From Leptolyngbya subtilissima AS-A7 (GTDB lineage Bacteria > Cyanobacteriota > Cyanobacteriia > Phormidesmidales > Phormidesmidaceae): a stretch of DNA of 64,000 nt. The stretch covers positions 248,001 through 312,000 of the forward strand of contig NZ_JAMPKY010000001.1 of the NCBI RefSeq assembly GCF_039962255.1, read 5' to 3'. Positions 44,141-54,112 of the stretch are shown in pieces. Under the pieces are notes generated by a model. It saw nothing but the letters and a program-made list of their open reading frames with translations, did no database searches and was not told the DNA's origin. Made by a program: the position numbers and the translations under genes. The number at the start of each line of letters is the position of its first letter. Position 1 is the stretch's first letter.

Positions 44141-45247
44141 GTGAATTCTACTGTTGCGACCCCTTCGGCCACCTTTGCCCCCGCCCGCCGCGCGGTATTT
44201 CCCTTCACCGCCGTGATTGGCCAAGACGACATGAAGCTGGCCCTGCTGCTGAATGTCATCGACCCCAAAATTGGCGGAGTGATGATCATGGGCGATCGCG
44301 GCACCGGCAAATCCACCACCATTCGTGCCCTAGCCGACCTGCTGCCCGAAATCGAGGTCGTAGCCGATGACCCCTTCAGCCGTTCGCCCCAAGATCGCGA
44401 CGTATGGGCCGAGCGCGGCACCGACGACCTACCCGTGGCGCACAAAAAAGTGCCCATGGTTGACCTGCCCCTGGGAGCCACCGAAGACCGGGTCTGCGGC
44501 ACGATTGATATTGAAAAAGCCTTATCTGAAGGCGTCAAAGCCTTTGAACCGGGCCTGCTGGCCAAGGCCAATCGCGGCATTCTCTATGTAGACGAGGTCA
44601 ACCTACTCGACGACCACCTCGTCGACGTGTTGCTTGACTCTGCCGCCTCGGGCTGGAACACTGTGGAGCGCGAAGGCATCTCCATTCGCCACCCGGCCCA
44701 GTTTGTGCTGGTGGGCTCCGGCAACCCCGAAGAAGGCGAACTGCGGCCCCAACTGCTCGATCGCTTCGGCATGCACGCCGAAATTCGCACTGTGCGCGAC
44801 CCCGAGCTGCGGGTGCAGATTGTAGAGCAGCGCTCTGAGTTTGATCAAGACCCCGCCGCTTACCTGACCAAGCACCAGGCCGAGCAGGAAGCGCTCCAGG
44901 TCAAGCTGGTCGAGGCGCAGCAGAGGCTGGCTTCGGTCAACCTCGATTACGAAGACCGAGTGCGCATTTCTGAGGTGTGCTCAGAGCTAGATGTGGACGG
45001 GCTGCGGGGCGACATCGTCACCAACCGGGCGGCCAAGGCGATCGCCGCCTACGAGGGCCGTACTGAAGTCACCCTCGACGACATCAAGCGGGTGATTGTG
45101 CTCTGCCTGCGCCACCGTTTGCGCAAAGACCCTCTGGAGAGCATCGACTCGGGCTATAAGGTCGAGAAGGTGTTCTGCAAAGTGTTTGGTCTGGCCGACC
45201 CCGATGAAGCAGCGGTTAACGGTCGCCAGCCTGTGGGGGCTCGGTAA
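44141..45247 (+). CDS. chlI: Magnesium chelatase ATPase subunit I
   Basis: 368 aa from GTG 44141 (a TTG at 44117 would add eight residues). AAA+ subunit that drives Mg2+ insertion into protoporphyrin IX with ChlD and ChlH in chlorophyll synthesis. [20 protein letters not shown] opening, Walker [10 protein letters not shown], Walker [18 protein letters not shown], sensor [19 protein letters not shown], arginine-finger and C-terminal helical region ending [12 protein letters not shown] all match the cyanobacterial enzyme, including length. Requires ATP. Followed 8 nt later by ruvC on the same strand. Confidence 0.97.
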   Translation: MNSTVATPSATFAPARRAVFPFTAVIGQDDMKLALLLNVIDPKIGGVMIMGDRGTGKSTTIRALADLLPEIEVVADDPFSRSPQDRDVWAERGTDDLPVAHKKVPMVDLPLGATEDRVCGTIDIEKALSEGVKAFEPGLLAKANRGILYVDEVNLLDDHLVDVLLDSAASGWNTVEREGISIRHPAQFVLVGSGNPEEGELRPQLLDRFGMHAEIRTVRDPELRVQIVEQRSEFDQDPAAYLTKHQAEQEALQVKLVEAQQRLASVNLDYEDRVRISEVCSELDVDGLRGDIVTNRAAKAIAAYEGRTEVTLDDIKRVIVLCLRHRLRKDPLESIDSGYKVEKVFCKVFGLADPDEAAVNGRQPVGAR

Positions 45248-45255
45248 GCATCACT

Positions 45256-45756
45256 GTGGGTCAGCGCATTCTTGGGCTTGACCCAGGGTTAGCCATTCTG
45301 GGGTTTGGGGTAATCGACGGGGCCGATCTTTCGGCCCCGCCTGTCTCTGGCACCCACGCCGAGGCTGCAGTGGTCGATTTTGGCGTGATTGAAACCCCGG
45401 CTAAAACGCCAGTGGGTGATCGCCTCTGCACCATCTACACCGATTTGCACAGCCTGTTAGAACTGTACAAGCCGGATTTGGTGGCGATCGAGAAGTTCTT
45501 TTTTTACCGCATGGGCAACACCATTTTGGTGGCCCAAGCGCGGGGGGTGGTGATGCTGGTGCTGGCTCAGCACGGCCTGCCCTTTGTGGAGTTCACCCCG
45601 GCCCAGGTGAAACAGGCGCTGACGGGCTACGGCAATGCCGATAAGTCTGAGGTGCAGCAAGCGGTGGCTCGAGAGCTGAGCCTAGAGCGCATTCCCCGCC
45701 CTGACGATGCGGCAGATGGGCTGGCCCTGGCACTAGCGGCTTGGTATCAGCGTTAA
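45256..45756 (+). CDS. ruvC: Holliday junction endonuclease RuvC
   Basis: 166 aa from GTG 45256. Resolves four-way junctions with RuvAB during recombination repair. Catalytic acids: Asp9 in LGLDPG, Glu79 in VAIEKFFF, and Asp151/Asp154 in [13 protein letters not shown]. Full length for the family; [11 protein letters not shown] and [12 protein letters not shown] are family segments. The 8-nt gap after chlI suggests a shared transcript. Two acids plus DDxxD are all present, so it should be active. Confidence 0.96.
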   Translation: MGQRILGLDPGLAILGFGVIDGADLSAPPVSGTHAEAAVVDFGVIETPAKTPVGDRLCTIYTDLHSLLELYKPDLVAIEKFFFYRMGNTILVAQARGVVMLVLAQHGLPFVEFTPAQVKQALTGYGNADKSEVQQAVARELSLERIPRPDDAADGLALALAAWYQR

Positions 45757-45805
45757 GACATATCTAAATTCTTCGCTTCTCGTAATTGGCCAGCGGCTAG
45801 CAGTA

Positions 45806-46312
45806 TTAAGGAATTTCGCTAGCGGCTGAGCCTAACTCCTTCTTCAGCAGAATGGCCTCGGGGTAATAGCCGAGAGATTGATATAGCGCTTGGGCCGCTT
45901 GATTTTGGCTAAACACTTGCAAGCTAATCTGCCTGTGCCCCTGCTGCTGCGCCCACTGGTGAGCCACCGTGAGTAGGGCCGTAGCGATGCCGCGCCGCCG
46001 ATGCTCAGGGGCGACGTAGAGCATCAGCACGTAGGGATGCAGAACGCCGCTGCGTTGGTCGGTCGCCTGCCCTAACCAGATCGACCCCACTGGAGCAGCG
46101 GGGGGACCAGAAGTAGACTCTACATCCACCCACCAGAGGGGCGTGTCTCGGCCGAGGTAGCGATCGACCGTGGCGGCAATGTGGTCCGTGGGCTGGTGGG
46201 GGTCAAGCTCGGTGTAGGTGCGCTCCATAAATTTGACCACGGTGGCGCGATCGCGGATTGAGCCTATCCTCAACCTGTAGCCCGGCAGCGCAAAGCCATA
46301 ACAGTGTTCCAT
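45806..46312 (-). CDS. GNAT-family N-acetyltransferase
   Basis: 168 aa. Acetyl-CoA-binding motif A with VAPEHRRRGIATALL (Q/RxxGxG/A form), preceded by LMLYV and followed by NQAAQALYQSLGYYPE (motif B, Tyr). Substrate unknown. The opening MEHCYGFALPGYRLRIGSIR is a family-like N-terminus. Convergent with chlI-ruvC. Confidence 0.88.
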   Translation of the reverse strand: MEHCYGFALPGYRLRIGSIRDRATVVKFMERTYTELDPHQPTDHIAATVDRYLGRDTPLWWVDVESTSGPPAAPVGSIWLGQATDQRSGVLHPYVLMLYVAPEHRRRGIATALLTVAHQWAQQQGHRQISLQVFSQNQAAQALYQSLGYYPEAILLKKELGSAASEIP

Positions 46313-46451
46313 GGACGCTTGACACAGACTACTTTGTAAAACCTTGTACTGGCCGCAAGGCCTCTAACCGTGGGTTTGAGTAATTAGGGTTTTTGAGGGT
46401 CAACAGATATAGTCTGTTGGTTTATTTAAGCACTTATTAGATCGGGTGTAG

Positions 46452-47033
46452 CTAGCTTTGCAGAATACTTGCAACGGTTAAGGTCAGTTCCGGAAAAATG
46501 GACGACTGAACCACGCTCTGGCTTTGGTATTCTGTGGCTTCGTACCACCCTTCCAGAAGAAGGCAAATGGTCACTTTACCCACCAGCGGGTCTACAATCC
46601 AATATTCTGGGATGTCCAGCACGCTGTACTCTGCCCGTTTTGCTCGGTAATCGGTGCTTTTGGTTGATTCACTCACAACTTCTACAACCAGCAGTGGTGG
46701 TGGCTCATTGAGGCGAATAACGGCCTCTCGTTCTTGTAAAGCCTCCCACTGCTCTAGTCTCAGCACCGATACATCAGGGATTCTGACGGTATCCCAACGT
46801 TCGCTGCGAGGGCTTTGCAGTCCTACTGTTCCCGCTAGGGCAATCCAAGCATTCTGAACTCGCTCAGCCTCGACATCAAACATCCTCTCCAGGCGCTTGA
46901 TAATGGCCCCATGCTTACCAGTTCCCAAACTCATCGGTAGCAATTCCCCATTGATCAGTTCGCATCGGCGATCGCTGCCGTCGTCATAGGCTAGATACTC
47001 ATCTAGGGTCAGGCGCTGAGTGGTAGTAGTCAT
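46452..47033 (-). CDS. Uma2-family (DUF820) putative endonuclease
   Basis: 193 aa. Family features: RLTLDEYLAYDDGSDRRCEL and NGELLPMSLGTGKHG at the start, IPDVSVLRLEQWEAL, LLVVEVVSESTKSTDYRAKR (acidic/Lys restriction-endonuclease-like core), YSVLDIPEYWIVDPLVGKVT. The PD-(D/E)XK-like fold is predicted for the family, which is highly expanded in cyanobacteria; natural substrates are unknown. Stands alone with a short gap to the next gene. Confidence 0.92.
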   Translation of the reverse strand: MTTTTQRLTLDEYLAYDDGSDRRCELINGELLPMSLGTGKHGAIIKRLERMFDVEAERVQNAWIALAGTVGLQSPRSERWDTVRIPDVSVLRLEQWEALQEREAVIRLNEPPPLLVVEVVSESTKSTDYRAKRAEYSVLDIPEYWIVDPLVGKVTICLLLEGWYEATEYQSQSVVQSSIFPELTLTVASILQS

Positions 47034-47190
47034 GGCGTATCAGTACCGCTAGTGGTTTAAATTATGACATTCCCACAGTCATAGAAGCCTTCTCAATGGC
47101 TGTGGCGCGTTAACCCGCCCCTTTTCCCTGGCCAGAGAGAAACGAACTTGCTAGGCTGAGGGGAAGTTTGCGCGGCGTTGATATTGACCT

Positions 47191-48060
47191 ATGGCAACTC
47201 AGTCTAAAACCCTGTTTGAGCAGTTCTTCGCGCCGATCTTTTCGCACCTGGTCGATCGCGATGCCCTGCTGCGGCTGCGCGACAGCATCGATTGGGAAGC
47301 CGGGGTGAACCAGTTCACCAATCCCCAGGTGGTGTATCCCAACTACTACAAAATCAGCAACTTTCACGGCATTAAAAACGGCTACCTGAATGTCGATGCC
47401 GCCCTCACCTACGACCCCATTACCCAGTACGTGCTGCCCCCTGGCGAAAACTGGGTGCGCGAGAGTCTGATCAAAGCCATTAAGGGCGAGCCTCGACGGA
47501 TTTTAGATTTGGGCTGTGGCACGGGCACCACCACGCTGATGCTGAAGCGTCGCTTCCCTAATGCGGAGGTGATGGGTCTCGACCTGTCGCCCCAGATGCT
47601 GGTGATGGCCGACTACAAGGCTAAAGCGGCGGCGGTGGATGTGACATTTCGCCACGGCAACGCCATGGCCACTGGGCTGCCTGCCGCATCGTTTGACGTG
47701 GTGTGCGCCACGCTGCTGTTCCACGAAACCCCCCCAGCGGTGGCTAAAACCATTCTCTCAGAGGCGTTTCGGCTGCTGACGCCCGGTGGGCAAATGCTGG
47801 TGCTCGACGGCAACCAGCGCACCCTGCGGGCTAGCGACTGGCTTAGCAGCATTTTTGAGGAACCCTTTATTCGCGACTACGGTCAAGGCAATGTCGATGC
47901 CTGGTTGGGCTACGCCGGTTTCGAGCAGGTGCGCACGGAGGATGTGTTTTGGCTCAACCAGCTGAGCTGTGGCCGCAAGCCGTTGCCAGTGGCGGATCGC
48001 ATAGAGCAGCCAGAGGGCGATCGCCAGTCCGATGATCTTCCCCTACCTCAGCCCGCCTAG
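47191..48060 (+). CDS. Class I SAM-dependent methyltransferase
   Basis: 289 aa. A leading helical part (1-100) precedes the Rossmann methyltransferase: motif I ILDLGCGTGTTTL, acidic VMGLDLSPQMLVMAD, DVTFRHGNAMATGLP, DVVCATLLFHETPP, and LLTPGGQMLVLDGN. Resembles UbiE/MenG-like or small-molecule methyltransferases; the substrate is not evident. The tail is Pro/Asp-rich. A GNAT gene follows after 21 nt. Confidence 0.86.
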   Translation: MATQSKTLFEQFFAPIFSHLVDRDALLRLRDSIDWEAGVNQFTNPQVVYPNYYKISNFHGIKNGYLNVDAALTYDPITQYVLPPGENWVRESLIKAIKGEPRRILDLGCGTGTTTLMLKRRFPNAEVMGLDLSPQMLVMADYKAKAAAVDVTFRHGNAMATGLPAASFDVVCATLLFHETPPAVAKTILSEAFRLLTPGGQMLVLDGNQRTLRASDWLSSIFEEPFIRDYGQGNVDAWLGYAGFEQVRTEDVFWLNQLSCGRKPLPVADRIEQPEGDRQSDDLPLPQPA

Positions 48061-48081
48061 CCTATTCAACTAGCTGAAGCC

Positions 48082-48630
48082 ATGACCCAGGTTTTGCACA
48101 CCGAGCGCCTGATGCTGCGGCCCAGCACTATGGCCGACCTCGACGCGGTGCGATCGCTGTGGACTGAGCCAGACGTGCGGCAGTTTCTCTTTGACGATCA
48201 CACCCTTTCTCGCCAGGAGGCCAGCGACTTTTTGGCGGCCAGCGACGCGAGCTTTGCCCAGCAGGGCTATGGACTGTGGCTGTTTTTTGAGCGATCGCTG
48301 CTTGAGCAGTCGGGGGAGGTAATCGCTCCCTCAGACCCATCCCTAACTATTACCGGATTCTCTGGGCTAATCGCCGTTCCCGATGAACCACCCAGCCTGG
48401 TTTTTGGCACCCGACCTCAGCTCTGGGGCCGAGGCTACGCCACGGAATCAACGGCGGCAGTCTTGCGCTACGTCTTTGATGAGCTGGGGCTGGAACAAGT
48501 GGTGGCTGATGTGGATGAGCCGAATACGGCATCCATCCGCGTGCTGGAGCGTCTGGAGATGGTGCAGACGGGGCGAGCGATAGTGAATGACCGCCCTCTG
48601 CTCTACTACGCTCTGCAACCTACCAAATAG
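48082..48630 (+). CDS. RimJ/RimL-type GNAT N-acetyltransferase
   Basis: 182 aa. LHTERLMLRPSTMADLDAV is the classic RimJ/L start; acetyl-CoA motif A PQLWGRGYATESTAAVLRYV (QxWGxG/A), and EPNTASIRVLERLEMVQTG. Such enzymes acetylate ribosomal-protein termini or small amines; the substrate here is unknown. Short space after the methyltransferase suggests co-transcription. Confidence 0.9.
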   Translation: MTQVLHTERLMLRPSTMADLDAVRSLWTEPDVRQFLFDDHTLSRQEASDFLAASDASFAQQGYGLWLFFERSLLEQSGEVIAPSDPSLTITGFSGLIAVPDEPPSLVFGTRPQLWGRGYATESTAAVLRYVFDELGLEQVVADVDEPNTASIRVLERLEMVQTGRAIVNDRPLLYYALQPTK

Positions 48631-48796
48631 TCCTCAGAAATTGCTTGGAGCAAACCTTTAGCCTCCATTTCTGCCCTAAACCACGTGAAGAGTCAGGTGC
48701 GAATCCCTCAGCTCTAACTAACGTTTAGTGATTTGTGCCCTGGGTTTTAGCCCACCCTGCTTACACTAAAGACGTTGGATAGGTAGGGATAGGGCC

Positions 48797-50692
48797 ATGG
48801 TGCGACTTCAACCCTGGCAGTGGGCGGTGCTGGCGCTGCCTCTGGTGGCGATCGCCGGATTCATTCTGACCGCAGCAGGCGCGCAAATTCACGCCTGGAA
48901 GCTGAACTGGATCTGGGGCGTGATCGTTCTCATGTTGGTGCTGTGGCGAGGATTGCTGGCTCGCTGGACTAAGCCTGTCTTTAAGCAGATGGAAGCGGCG
49001 CTAGAGCAGGTTCAGCAGGAGCTGGATGAGGTAACCGAAGCAGAAGCCCCAGCTAGCATTCCTAATGTTAAGTCCGCCGCTGCGGCACTGGAAGACATTC
49101 TCGTGGCGGCCCAGCAAGATCCACCCCTGTGGGAAGACTGGAACCCCTTTTGGGGGCGCTGCCGCGAGGTGGTGACGGCGGTGGCCCAGGCCCACCATCC
49201 TGGTGTGAAATACCCGCTGCTCAACATTTACCTGCCCGATGCCTATGGCCTGCTGCGGGGCACCGTAGACGATGTCGATCGCTGGATTGACACCCTAACT
49301 CCGGTGCTGGGCCAGGTGACCGTGGGTCAAGCAGTGCAGGGCTATGAGGTCTACCGCCAGGTCGAACCCTCGGCTCGAAAGCTCTGGCAGGCGTGGAACT
49401 GGGCGCAGTGGTTGATCAACCCCGCCGCCGCCGCCGCCCGCACCCTGAGCGAACCCACCAATGCCCTGGCTAACCAGCAGCTTTTGGGCAATTTGAATGC
49501 GCTGCTGCGAGAGGCTACCCTACGGAACCTGTACCGCCAGTCGGTAGCGCTTTACAGCGGTGAACTGCCAACCCTGCCTGGCCCCCAAAAGCCGCTGCCT
49601 ACGGCCCAGACTCAGACTCTGCGGGAGATTCTCGACCAGGCTGAGTCGGTGGAGCAGGTGGCTGAGAAACCTGTCAACATTTTGCTGGTGGGGCGCACCG
49701 GGGCAGGTAAGAGCAGTGTGATCAACACGCTGTTTGACAGCGATCGCGCCGAGGTTGATGTGCTGCCCAGTACCGATACCATCAGCACCTACCGCTGGCA
49801 GGGCGACGCGGGCGAAACCCTCACTCTATGGGATTCTCCAGGTTACGAGCAGGTGAATCGCACCGACTATCGCGACCAGCTGCTCGACTGCGCCCGCGAG
49901 GCCGACCTGCTGCTGCTGGTCACCCCCGCCCTCGACCCAGCCCTGCAAATGGATGCCGATTTGCTGCGCGACATGCGCGAGGAGGTGCCCGATCTGCCCG
50001 CCATTACGGCTCTAACTCAGGTAGATCGGCTGCGGCCCCTGCGGGAGTGGCAGCCCCCCTACGACTGGCAGTGGGGCAACCGTCCTAAAGAAGTTTCTAT
50101 CCGCGAGGCCACCCGCTACCGGCAAGAGCAGCTAGGGGAACTGTGCGATCGCATCTTGCCCCTGGTCACCCGCAACGCCGAGCGCCCTGGGTGGAATGTC
50201 GATGCCTTGTCCACCGCATTAGTCGAGCTGATTGACCCCGCCAAGGAACTGCGGCTGGCGCGGTTTTTGCGCGATCGCGAAACCAAGATCACGGCTTCGG
50301 CCCGTCTGATCAATCGCTACCGTCTGCAGATGAGCACCACCCAGGGGGTGACAGCTTTTCTCAAAAGCCCGGTGCTAAAGTTTCTCGCCACCCTCACCAC
50401 CGGCTCCCCGGCTCTGGCCTACCTACTAGCCGAGCAAATTCCAGTCGAGCAGCTGCCCGTGGTGTTGGGCAAGCTCCAGCTCGCCTACGACCTGTTTAAG
50501 GTGATTGGCCCTGACAAGGTCCAGTTAGACCTACTCACCCTCTGGCCGCTGCTGCTCGACCACAACGACCAGCCCGATCGCGCCGCCTGGGCCTTTGGCC
50601 ACGCCATGGTTGAATATTGGAGCCAGGGGCTAGCGATCGCCGACACCCGCCAGCGAGTTGAACATTACCTGGGGCAATACGATAATCGTTGA
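48797..50692 (+). CDS. Membrane-linked Era/dynamin-like GTPase
   Basis: 631 aa. Two N-terminal transmembrane helices (about 9-30 and 37-55), a coiled segment EAALEQVQQELDEVTEAE, a helical middle, and a GTPase domain: G1 GRTGAGKSS (299-307), G3 DSPG in TLWDSPGYEQ, G4-like TQVD (TKxD/NKxD variant), then LVELIDPAKELRL and a hydrophobic helical C-terminus (FLATLTTGSPALAYLLAEQI). Resembles YfjP/EngA-side GTPases with a DUF697-like tail in cyanobacteria. A role in membrane or division physiology is possible but unproven. GGTAGGGAT lies upstream of ATG 48797. Confidence 0.85.
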   Translation: MVRLQPWQWAVLALPLVAIAGFILTAAGAQIHAWKLNWIWGVIVLMLVLWRGLLARWTKPVFKQMEAALEQVQQELDEVTEAEAPASIPNVKSAAAALEDILVAAQQDPPLWEDWNPFWGRCREVVTAVAQAHHPGVKYPLLNIYLPDAYGLLRGTVDDVDRWIDTLTPVLGQVTVGQAVQGYEVYRQVEPSARKLWQAWNWAQWLINPAAAAARTLSEPTNALANQQLLGNLNALLREATLRNLYRQSVALYSGELPTLPGPQKPLPTAQTQTLREILDQAESVEQVAEKPVNILLVGRTGAGKSSVINTLFDSDRAEVDVLPSTDTISTYRWQGDAGETLTLWDSPGYEQVNRTDYRDQLLDCAREADLLLLVTPALDPALQMDADLLRDMREEVPDLPAITALTQVDRLRPLREWQPPYDWQWGNRPKEVSIREATRYRQEQLGELCDRILPLVTRNAERPGWNVDALSTALVELIDPAKELRLARFLRDRETKITASARLINRYRLQMSTTQGVTAFLKSPVLKFLATLTTGSPALAYLLAEQIPVEQLPVVLGKLQLAYDLFKVIGPDKVQLDLLTLWPLLLDHNDQPDRAAWAFGHAMVEYWSQGLAIADTRQRVEHYLGQYDNR

Positions 50693-50789
50693 AATGCCAC
50701 TAATCCTCCTGCCGATGGGCTTAAAATGCGCCAGCTGTCTTTAGCATCGGTGAAGCCATCGGTTCTGCCCCCATCACTCCCTGAGAACA

Positions 50790-51308
50790 ATGCTGATCTT
50801 ATCTGCCACCAACGGCACCAATCTTGAACTAGCCCGCGCCTTTGAATCTGAAGCAACCACCAGGGGCCTATCCGTAGAGATAATTAGCCTCCCCGATCTA
50901 CACCTGCCGCTTTATGACTCCCTTGGGGGCAGCGGTGCTGACGATGGCCTGAGCAAGCTGGCCCAAGCCATGCGGCAGCACAAGAGCCTAGTCATCTGCG
51001 CGCCCGAGTACAACGGCTCCATTCCCCCAGTGCTGACCAATGCGATCGCCTGGCTGTCGGTGAGCACCGACGACTTTCGGGCATTATTCAACTCGCGGCC
51101 CGTGGCTTTGGCTACCCATAGCGGTGGCGGTGGGCAAAAGGTCATGCTGGCCATTCGGCAGCAGCTCTCGCATCTGGGCTGCACGGTGCTGGGACGAGAG
51201 GTGTTGAGTACTTCCCAAAAGGCGGCTAACCCCGAGGCGATCGCCGCCCTCGTCAGCCAGCTCGCCGCCCTCGAATCCGCCTATGAAGGCATCCCAGCAC
51301 AAGGCTAA
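50790..51308 (+). CDS. NAD(P)H-dependent FMN reductase
   Basis: 172-aa flavodoxin-like reductase. FMN phosphate loop SATNGTNLELAR near the start, CAPEYNGSIPPVLTNAIAWLS (flavin-contacting loop), and VALATHSGGGGQKVMLAIRQQL. Reduces FMN, quinones or azo compounds using NAD(P)H; the physiological acceptor is unknown. ATG 50790 gives the family's usual length. Confidence 0.92.
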   Translation: MLILSATNGTNLELARAFESEATTRGLSVEIISLPDLHLPLYDSLGGSGADDGLSKLAQAMRQHKSLVICAPEYNGSIPPVLTNAIAWLSVSTDDFRALFNSRPVALATHSGGGGQKVMLAIRQQLSHLGCTVLGREVLSTSQKAANPEAIAALVSQLAALESAYEGIPAQG

Positions 51309-51413
51309 ACGCATTCAGGCGAAACGTCACGGATGGCAAAAGAACGAGAGTTCAGCACAAAGAGCGAATGATACGTTCTTTGATCTTGGCTTTCTCGTTC
51401 TTTTACTATCCCC

Positions 51414-53942
51414 TCACTTCCTATCCCACTGCTCTTTCATACGCTGAATGCGCTCCAGCAGCGTCTCGTTCGACATACGAGAATTTAGCCGCTCCACCAG
51501 CAGCGGAAAGGCTAAGGGCGAGGGCCGTTTGGTGTCTTTCCACACAACCGATCGCTGATCTAGCCGCCTGAGCATCTTGGCCAATCGGTGAGTCTCTAGC
51601 TGGTCTTGCAGCACCTCCCGCTCCGCCTGCTTGAGCAGCAGATTGTCTGGCTCGTATTTGGTGAATACCTCGTAGAGCAGCGACGTACTCACCTGAAGCT
51701 GGCTCGACGTTTTGCGCGACCCCGGATAGCCCTTAAAAACTAGCCCCGCCACCTGGGCCACGCCGCGAAACTTGCGCTGGGTCAGCTCCGAAATGTTGAG
51801 GCTGGCGCGAATGTCGTCCTCCAAATTCTCTAGGCTAAAGAAGTCGCTAGAGAACAAATCTTGGTAGGGATACCCTTTGGGGCCAAGAATTTCAAAGCCG
51901 TAGTCATTGACCGAAATCGTGAAGGTCGCCGTCTTCTGCTTGGCGAATCGATAGCCCCAGAGAAACCCCAGCCCTTCGTGAACAAAGCGGCCCTCAAAGG
52001 GGAATACGTAGAGGTGTTGTCCCTCCCGTGTTTTGCAGCTTTCTACTAATAATTCATCGGCAGTGGGCAGCGTAGAAAGACGCTGCTGAGCTTCGAGAAT
52101 GGGGGTAATGGTGAGAATTTCGTCGTTGGCGAGGGCAATATCGTGGTCAATGGTTGCGGATGGTGCACTGCTGTGCGAATGCACCCTACGGTTATCATCG
52201 TCATCGAGAAAGGATCGCACCCGTTCCACCTCGCGGCGCAAATGGTGGCTGAGTGTGTCTGAAATTGCCAGCTGCCCGCCGCCCCAAGTAGGCGTCACCG
52301 TCGATTTTTTGCGGGTGCCCTTGACGTAGAGCACCATGTCTTTCATTTGAAAGTATTCCAGCTGCCGCCCGCCGAAAAAGAACACATCCCCCTGCTTCAG
52401 CCGCGACACAAAAGATTCTTCGACGGTGCCAATCTCTTTGCGGTTGGTGTAGACAATCTTGACCGGCGTATTGGAAGTAATGGTACCAATGCCCATGCGG
52501 TGAATGCGAGCCAGTTTCGCATCACTAACTTTGAAAAGCCCATCTTCTCGCACTACTTTTTTGTAGCGAGGATAGGCTCCCAGACACTGACCACCGTTTT
52601 CGATAAAATCTAAAATCCACTGGTATTCTTCGTTGGTGAGGTCAGCATAGGCGACGGTTTGGCGCACATTGTCTAAAGTCTTTTGCGGCTCAAAGCCATC
52701 GCCACAGGCCAGGGTGACGAGATGCTGCACCAGCACGTCGTAGGGCTTGTGCTGGGGGCGACGAGTTTCCATGTCGCCCATTTCTAGCCCTCGACGAAAG
52801 GCAGAAATTTCGAGCAGTTCCAAAGCATTGGTGGGCAAAAAGAACACCTCCGAAGTACCTTCCGGCACGTGGGCGCTGCGCCCCGCCCGCTGCAACAGCC
52901 GTGCCAGATTCTTCGCGCTACCGATTTGCACGACCCGCTCCACCGGCTGAAAATCGACGCCCAGATCCAGCGATGACGTACACACCACCCACTTAATATC
53001 GCCAGACTTGACCCCCGCCTCGATCGCCTCTCGCTCTTTTACATTGATCGAGCCGTGGTGCAGGGCGATGCGATCGGCCTCTTCTGGCAGGGCAAAGTTT
53101 AGCGCCTGGTACCACCGCTCCGACTGGTTGCGGGTATTAGTAAAAATCAGAGTAGATTTCTCAATATCCAGCGCCTCCACCAGGGTTTCAAACATGCGCA
53201 GACCCAGGTGTCCCGCCCAGGGGAAGGTATCCACCGACTCGGGGCGAATGCTTTTGATCACCGTGTCGCGCTTCAAATTCGAGCGCACAATCACCGGCTC
53301 GGTGCCCAAGCCCACGGCGGTTTGAGCTGCTTCTTCCAGGTTCCCCAAAGTGGCGGAGATCGCCCAAGTGCGGAGCTTGGGCTGGAGCGAGCGCAGATAC
53401 CCCAAACACAGCTCTGCCTGGGTGCCCCGCTTCGAACTCATCAGCTCGTGCCACTCGTCTAACACCACCGCCTGCAAATTGCTAAACCGCTTAGCCCCGT
53501 CTTTGTACGACAGCATCACCGCCAGCGATTCCGGCGTGGTGATCAGGATATTGGGCATGTTCTTGAGCTGCTTGGTCTTACGGGCAGAGCTAGTGTCCCC
53601 TGTGCGCGACTCGACGGTAATGCCCCAGCCCATCGCCTCGATCGGAGCTTTGATCGCCTGCTCAATGTCTCGTGATAGGGCGCGCAGGGGGGTGATGTAG
53701 AGCAGCTGCAATCCTTCTAGTGGGGTGGCAATCATTTCGGCGATCGCTCCCATTACCGCTGCATAGGTTTTACCCGACCCGGTGGGTACCTGCACTAGCC
53801 CGCTGCGTCCATCGAGATAAGCTGCCCAGGTTTCAGCCTGAAAGGCAAGGGGTTGCCAGCCACGGGTGGCGAAGTATTGGGCAATAGGGACAAGGCGCAG
53901 GTCAGATGTCACAGGGCTATTGAATGAAGAGATCGGCATCAT
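51414..53942 (-). CDS. Lhr-type DEXH helicase, ligase-associated DNA-repair family
   Basis: 842 aa. Superfamily 2 helicase: Walker A PTGSGKT (53-59), motif II DEWH in VVLDEWHELMSSKRG, SATLG motif III, C-terminal helicase domain with TNTRNQSERWY, HHGSI, TSSLDLGVDF and QRAGRSAHVP, then the Lhr-core winged-helix and DUF-type domains. The DEWH box and length match the 'ligase-associated DNA damage response' helicase, which in many bacteria clusters with a DNA ligase, an exonuclease-like phosphoesterase and a metallo-hydrolase; none is beside it here. Expected to unwind or remodel nucleic acid using ATP. Confidence 0.93.
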   Translation of the reverse strand: MMPISSFNSPVTSDLRLVPIAQYFATRGWQPLAFQAETWAAYLDGRSGLVQVPTGSGKTYAAVMGAIAEMIATPLEGLQLLYITPLRALSRDIEQAIKAPIEAMGWGITVESRTGDTSSARKTKQLKNMPNILITTPESLAVMLSYKDGAKRFSNLQAVVLDEWHELMSSKRGTQAELCLGYLRSLQPKLRTWAISATLGNLEEAAQTAVGLGTEPVIVRSNLKRDTVIKSIRPESVDTFPWAGHLGLRMFETLVEALDIEKSTLIFTNTRNQSERWYQALNFALPEEADRIALHHGSINVKEREAIEAGVKSGDIKWVVCTSSLDLGVDFQPVERVVQIGSAKNLARLLQRAGRSAHVPEGTSEVFFLPTNALELLEISAFRRGLEMGDMETRRPQHKPYDVLVQHLVTLACGDGFEPQKTLDNVRQTVAYADLTNEEYQWILDFIENGGQCLGAYPRYKKVVREDGLFKVSDAKLARIHRMGIGTITSNTPVKIVYTNRKEIGTVEESFVSRLKQGDVFFFGGRQLEYFQMKDMVLYVKGTRKKSTVTPTWGGGQLAISDTLSHHLRREVERVRSFLDDDDNRRVHSHSSAPSATIDHDIALANDEILTITPILEAQQRLSTLPTADELLVESCKTREGQHLYVFPFEGRFVHEGLGFLWGYRFAKQKTATFTISVNDYGFEILGPKGYPYQDLFSSDFFSLENLEDDIRASLNISELTQRKFRGVAQVAGLVFKGYPGSRKTSSQLQVSTSLLYEVFTKYEPDNLLLKQAEREVLQDQLETHRLAKMLRRLDQRSVVWKDTKRPSPLAFPLLVERLNSRMSNETLLERIQRMKEQWDRK

Positions 53943-53962
53943 CCCAGTGTAAAGGGAGATAG

Positions 53963-54112
53963 CTGCTCAGACTATTTACTACTCTTGCTGGCCTAGTTGC
54001 AGGTGGCGTGGAAAAGAGTGTTGAGGCACTAAGAGGAACATTGTTTTCGGCATTGATGACATCAACGATTGCTGTAATTCTTCTCAAATTGCCAACACTA
54101 AAAATTGATTAG
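53963..54112 (+). pseudogene. Probable remnant of a membrane-protein gene
   Basis: A 49-codon open stretch with no start codon of its own at the beginning (preceded by TAG) and ending in TAG, reading LLRLFTTLAGLVAGGVEKS and onward to a hydrophobic STIAVILLKL and LKID. Looks like the 3' end of a truncated gene in an AT-rich patch. Could be chance. Confidence 0.3.
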
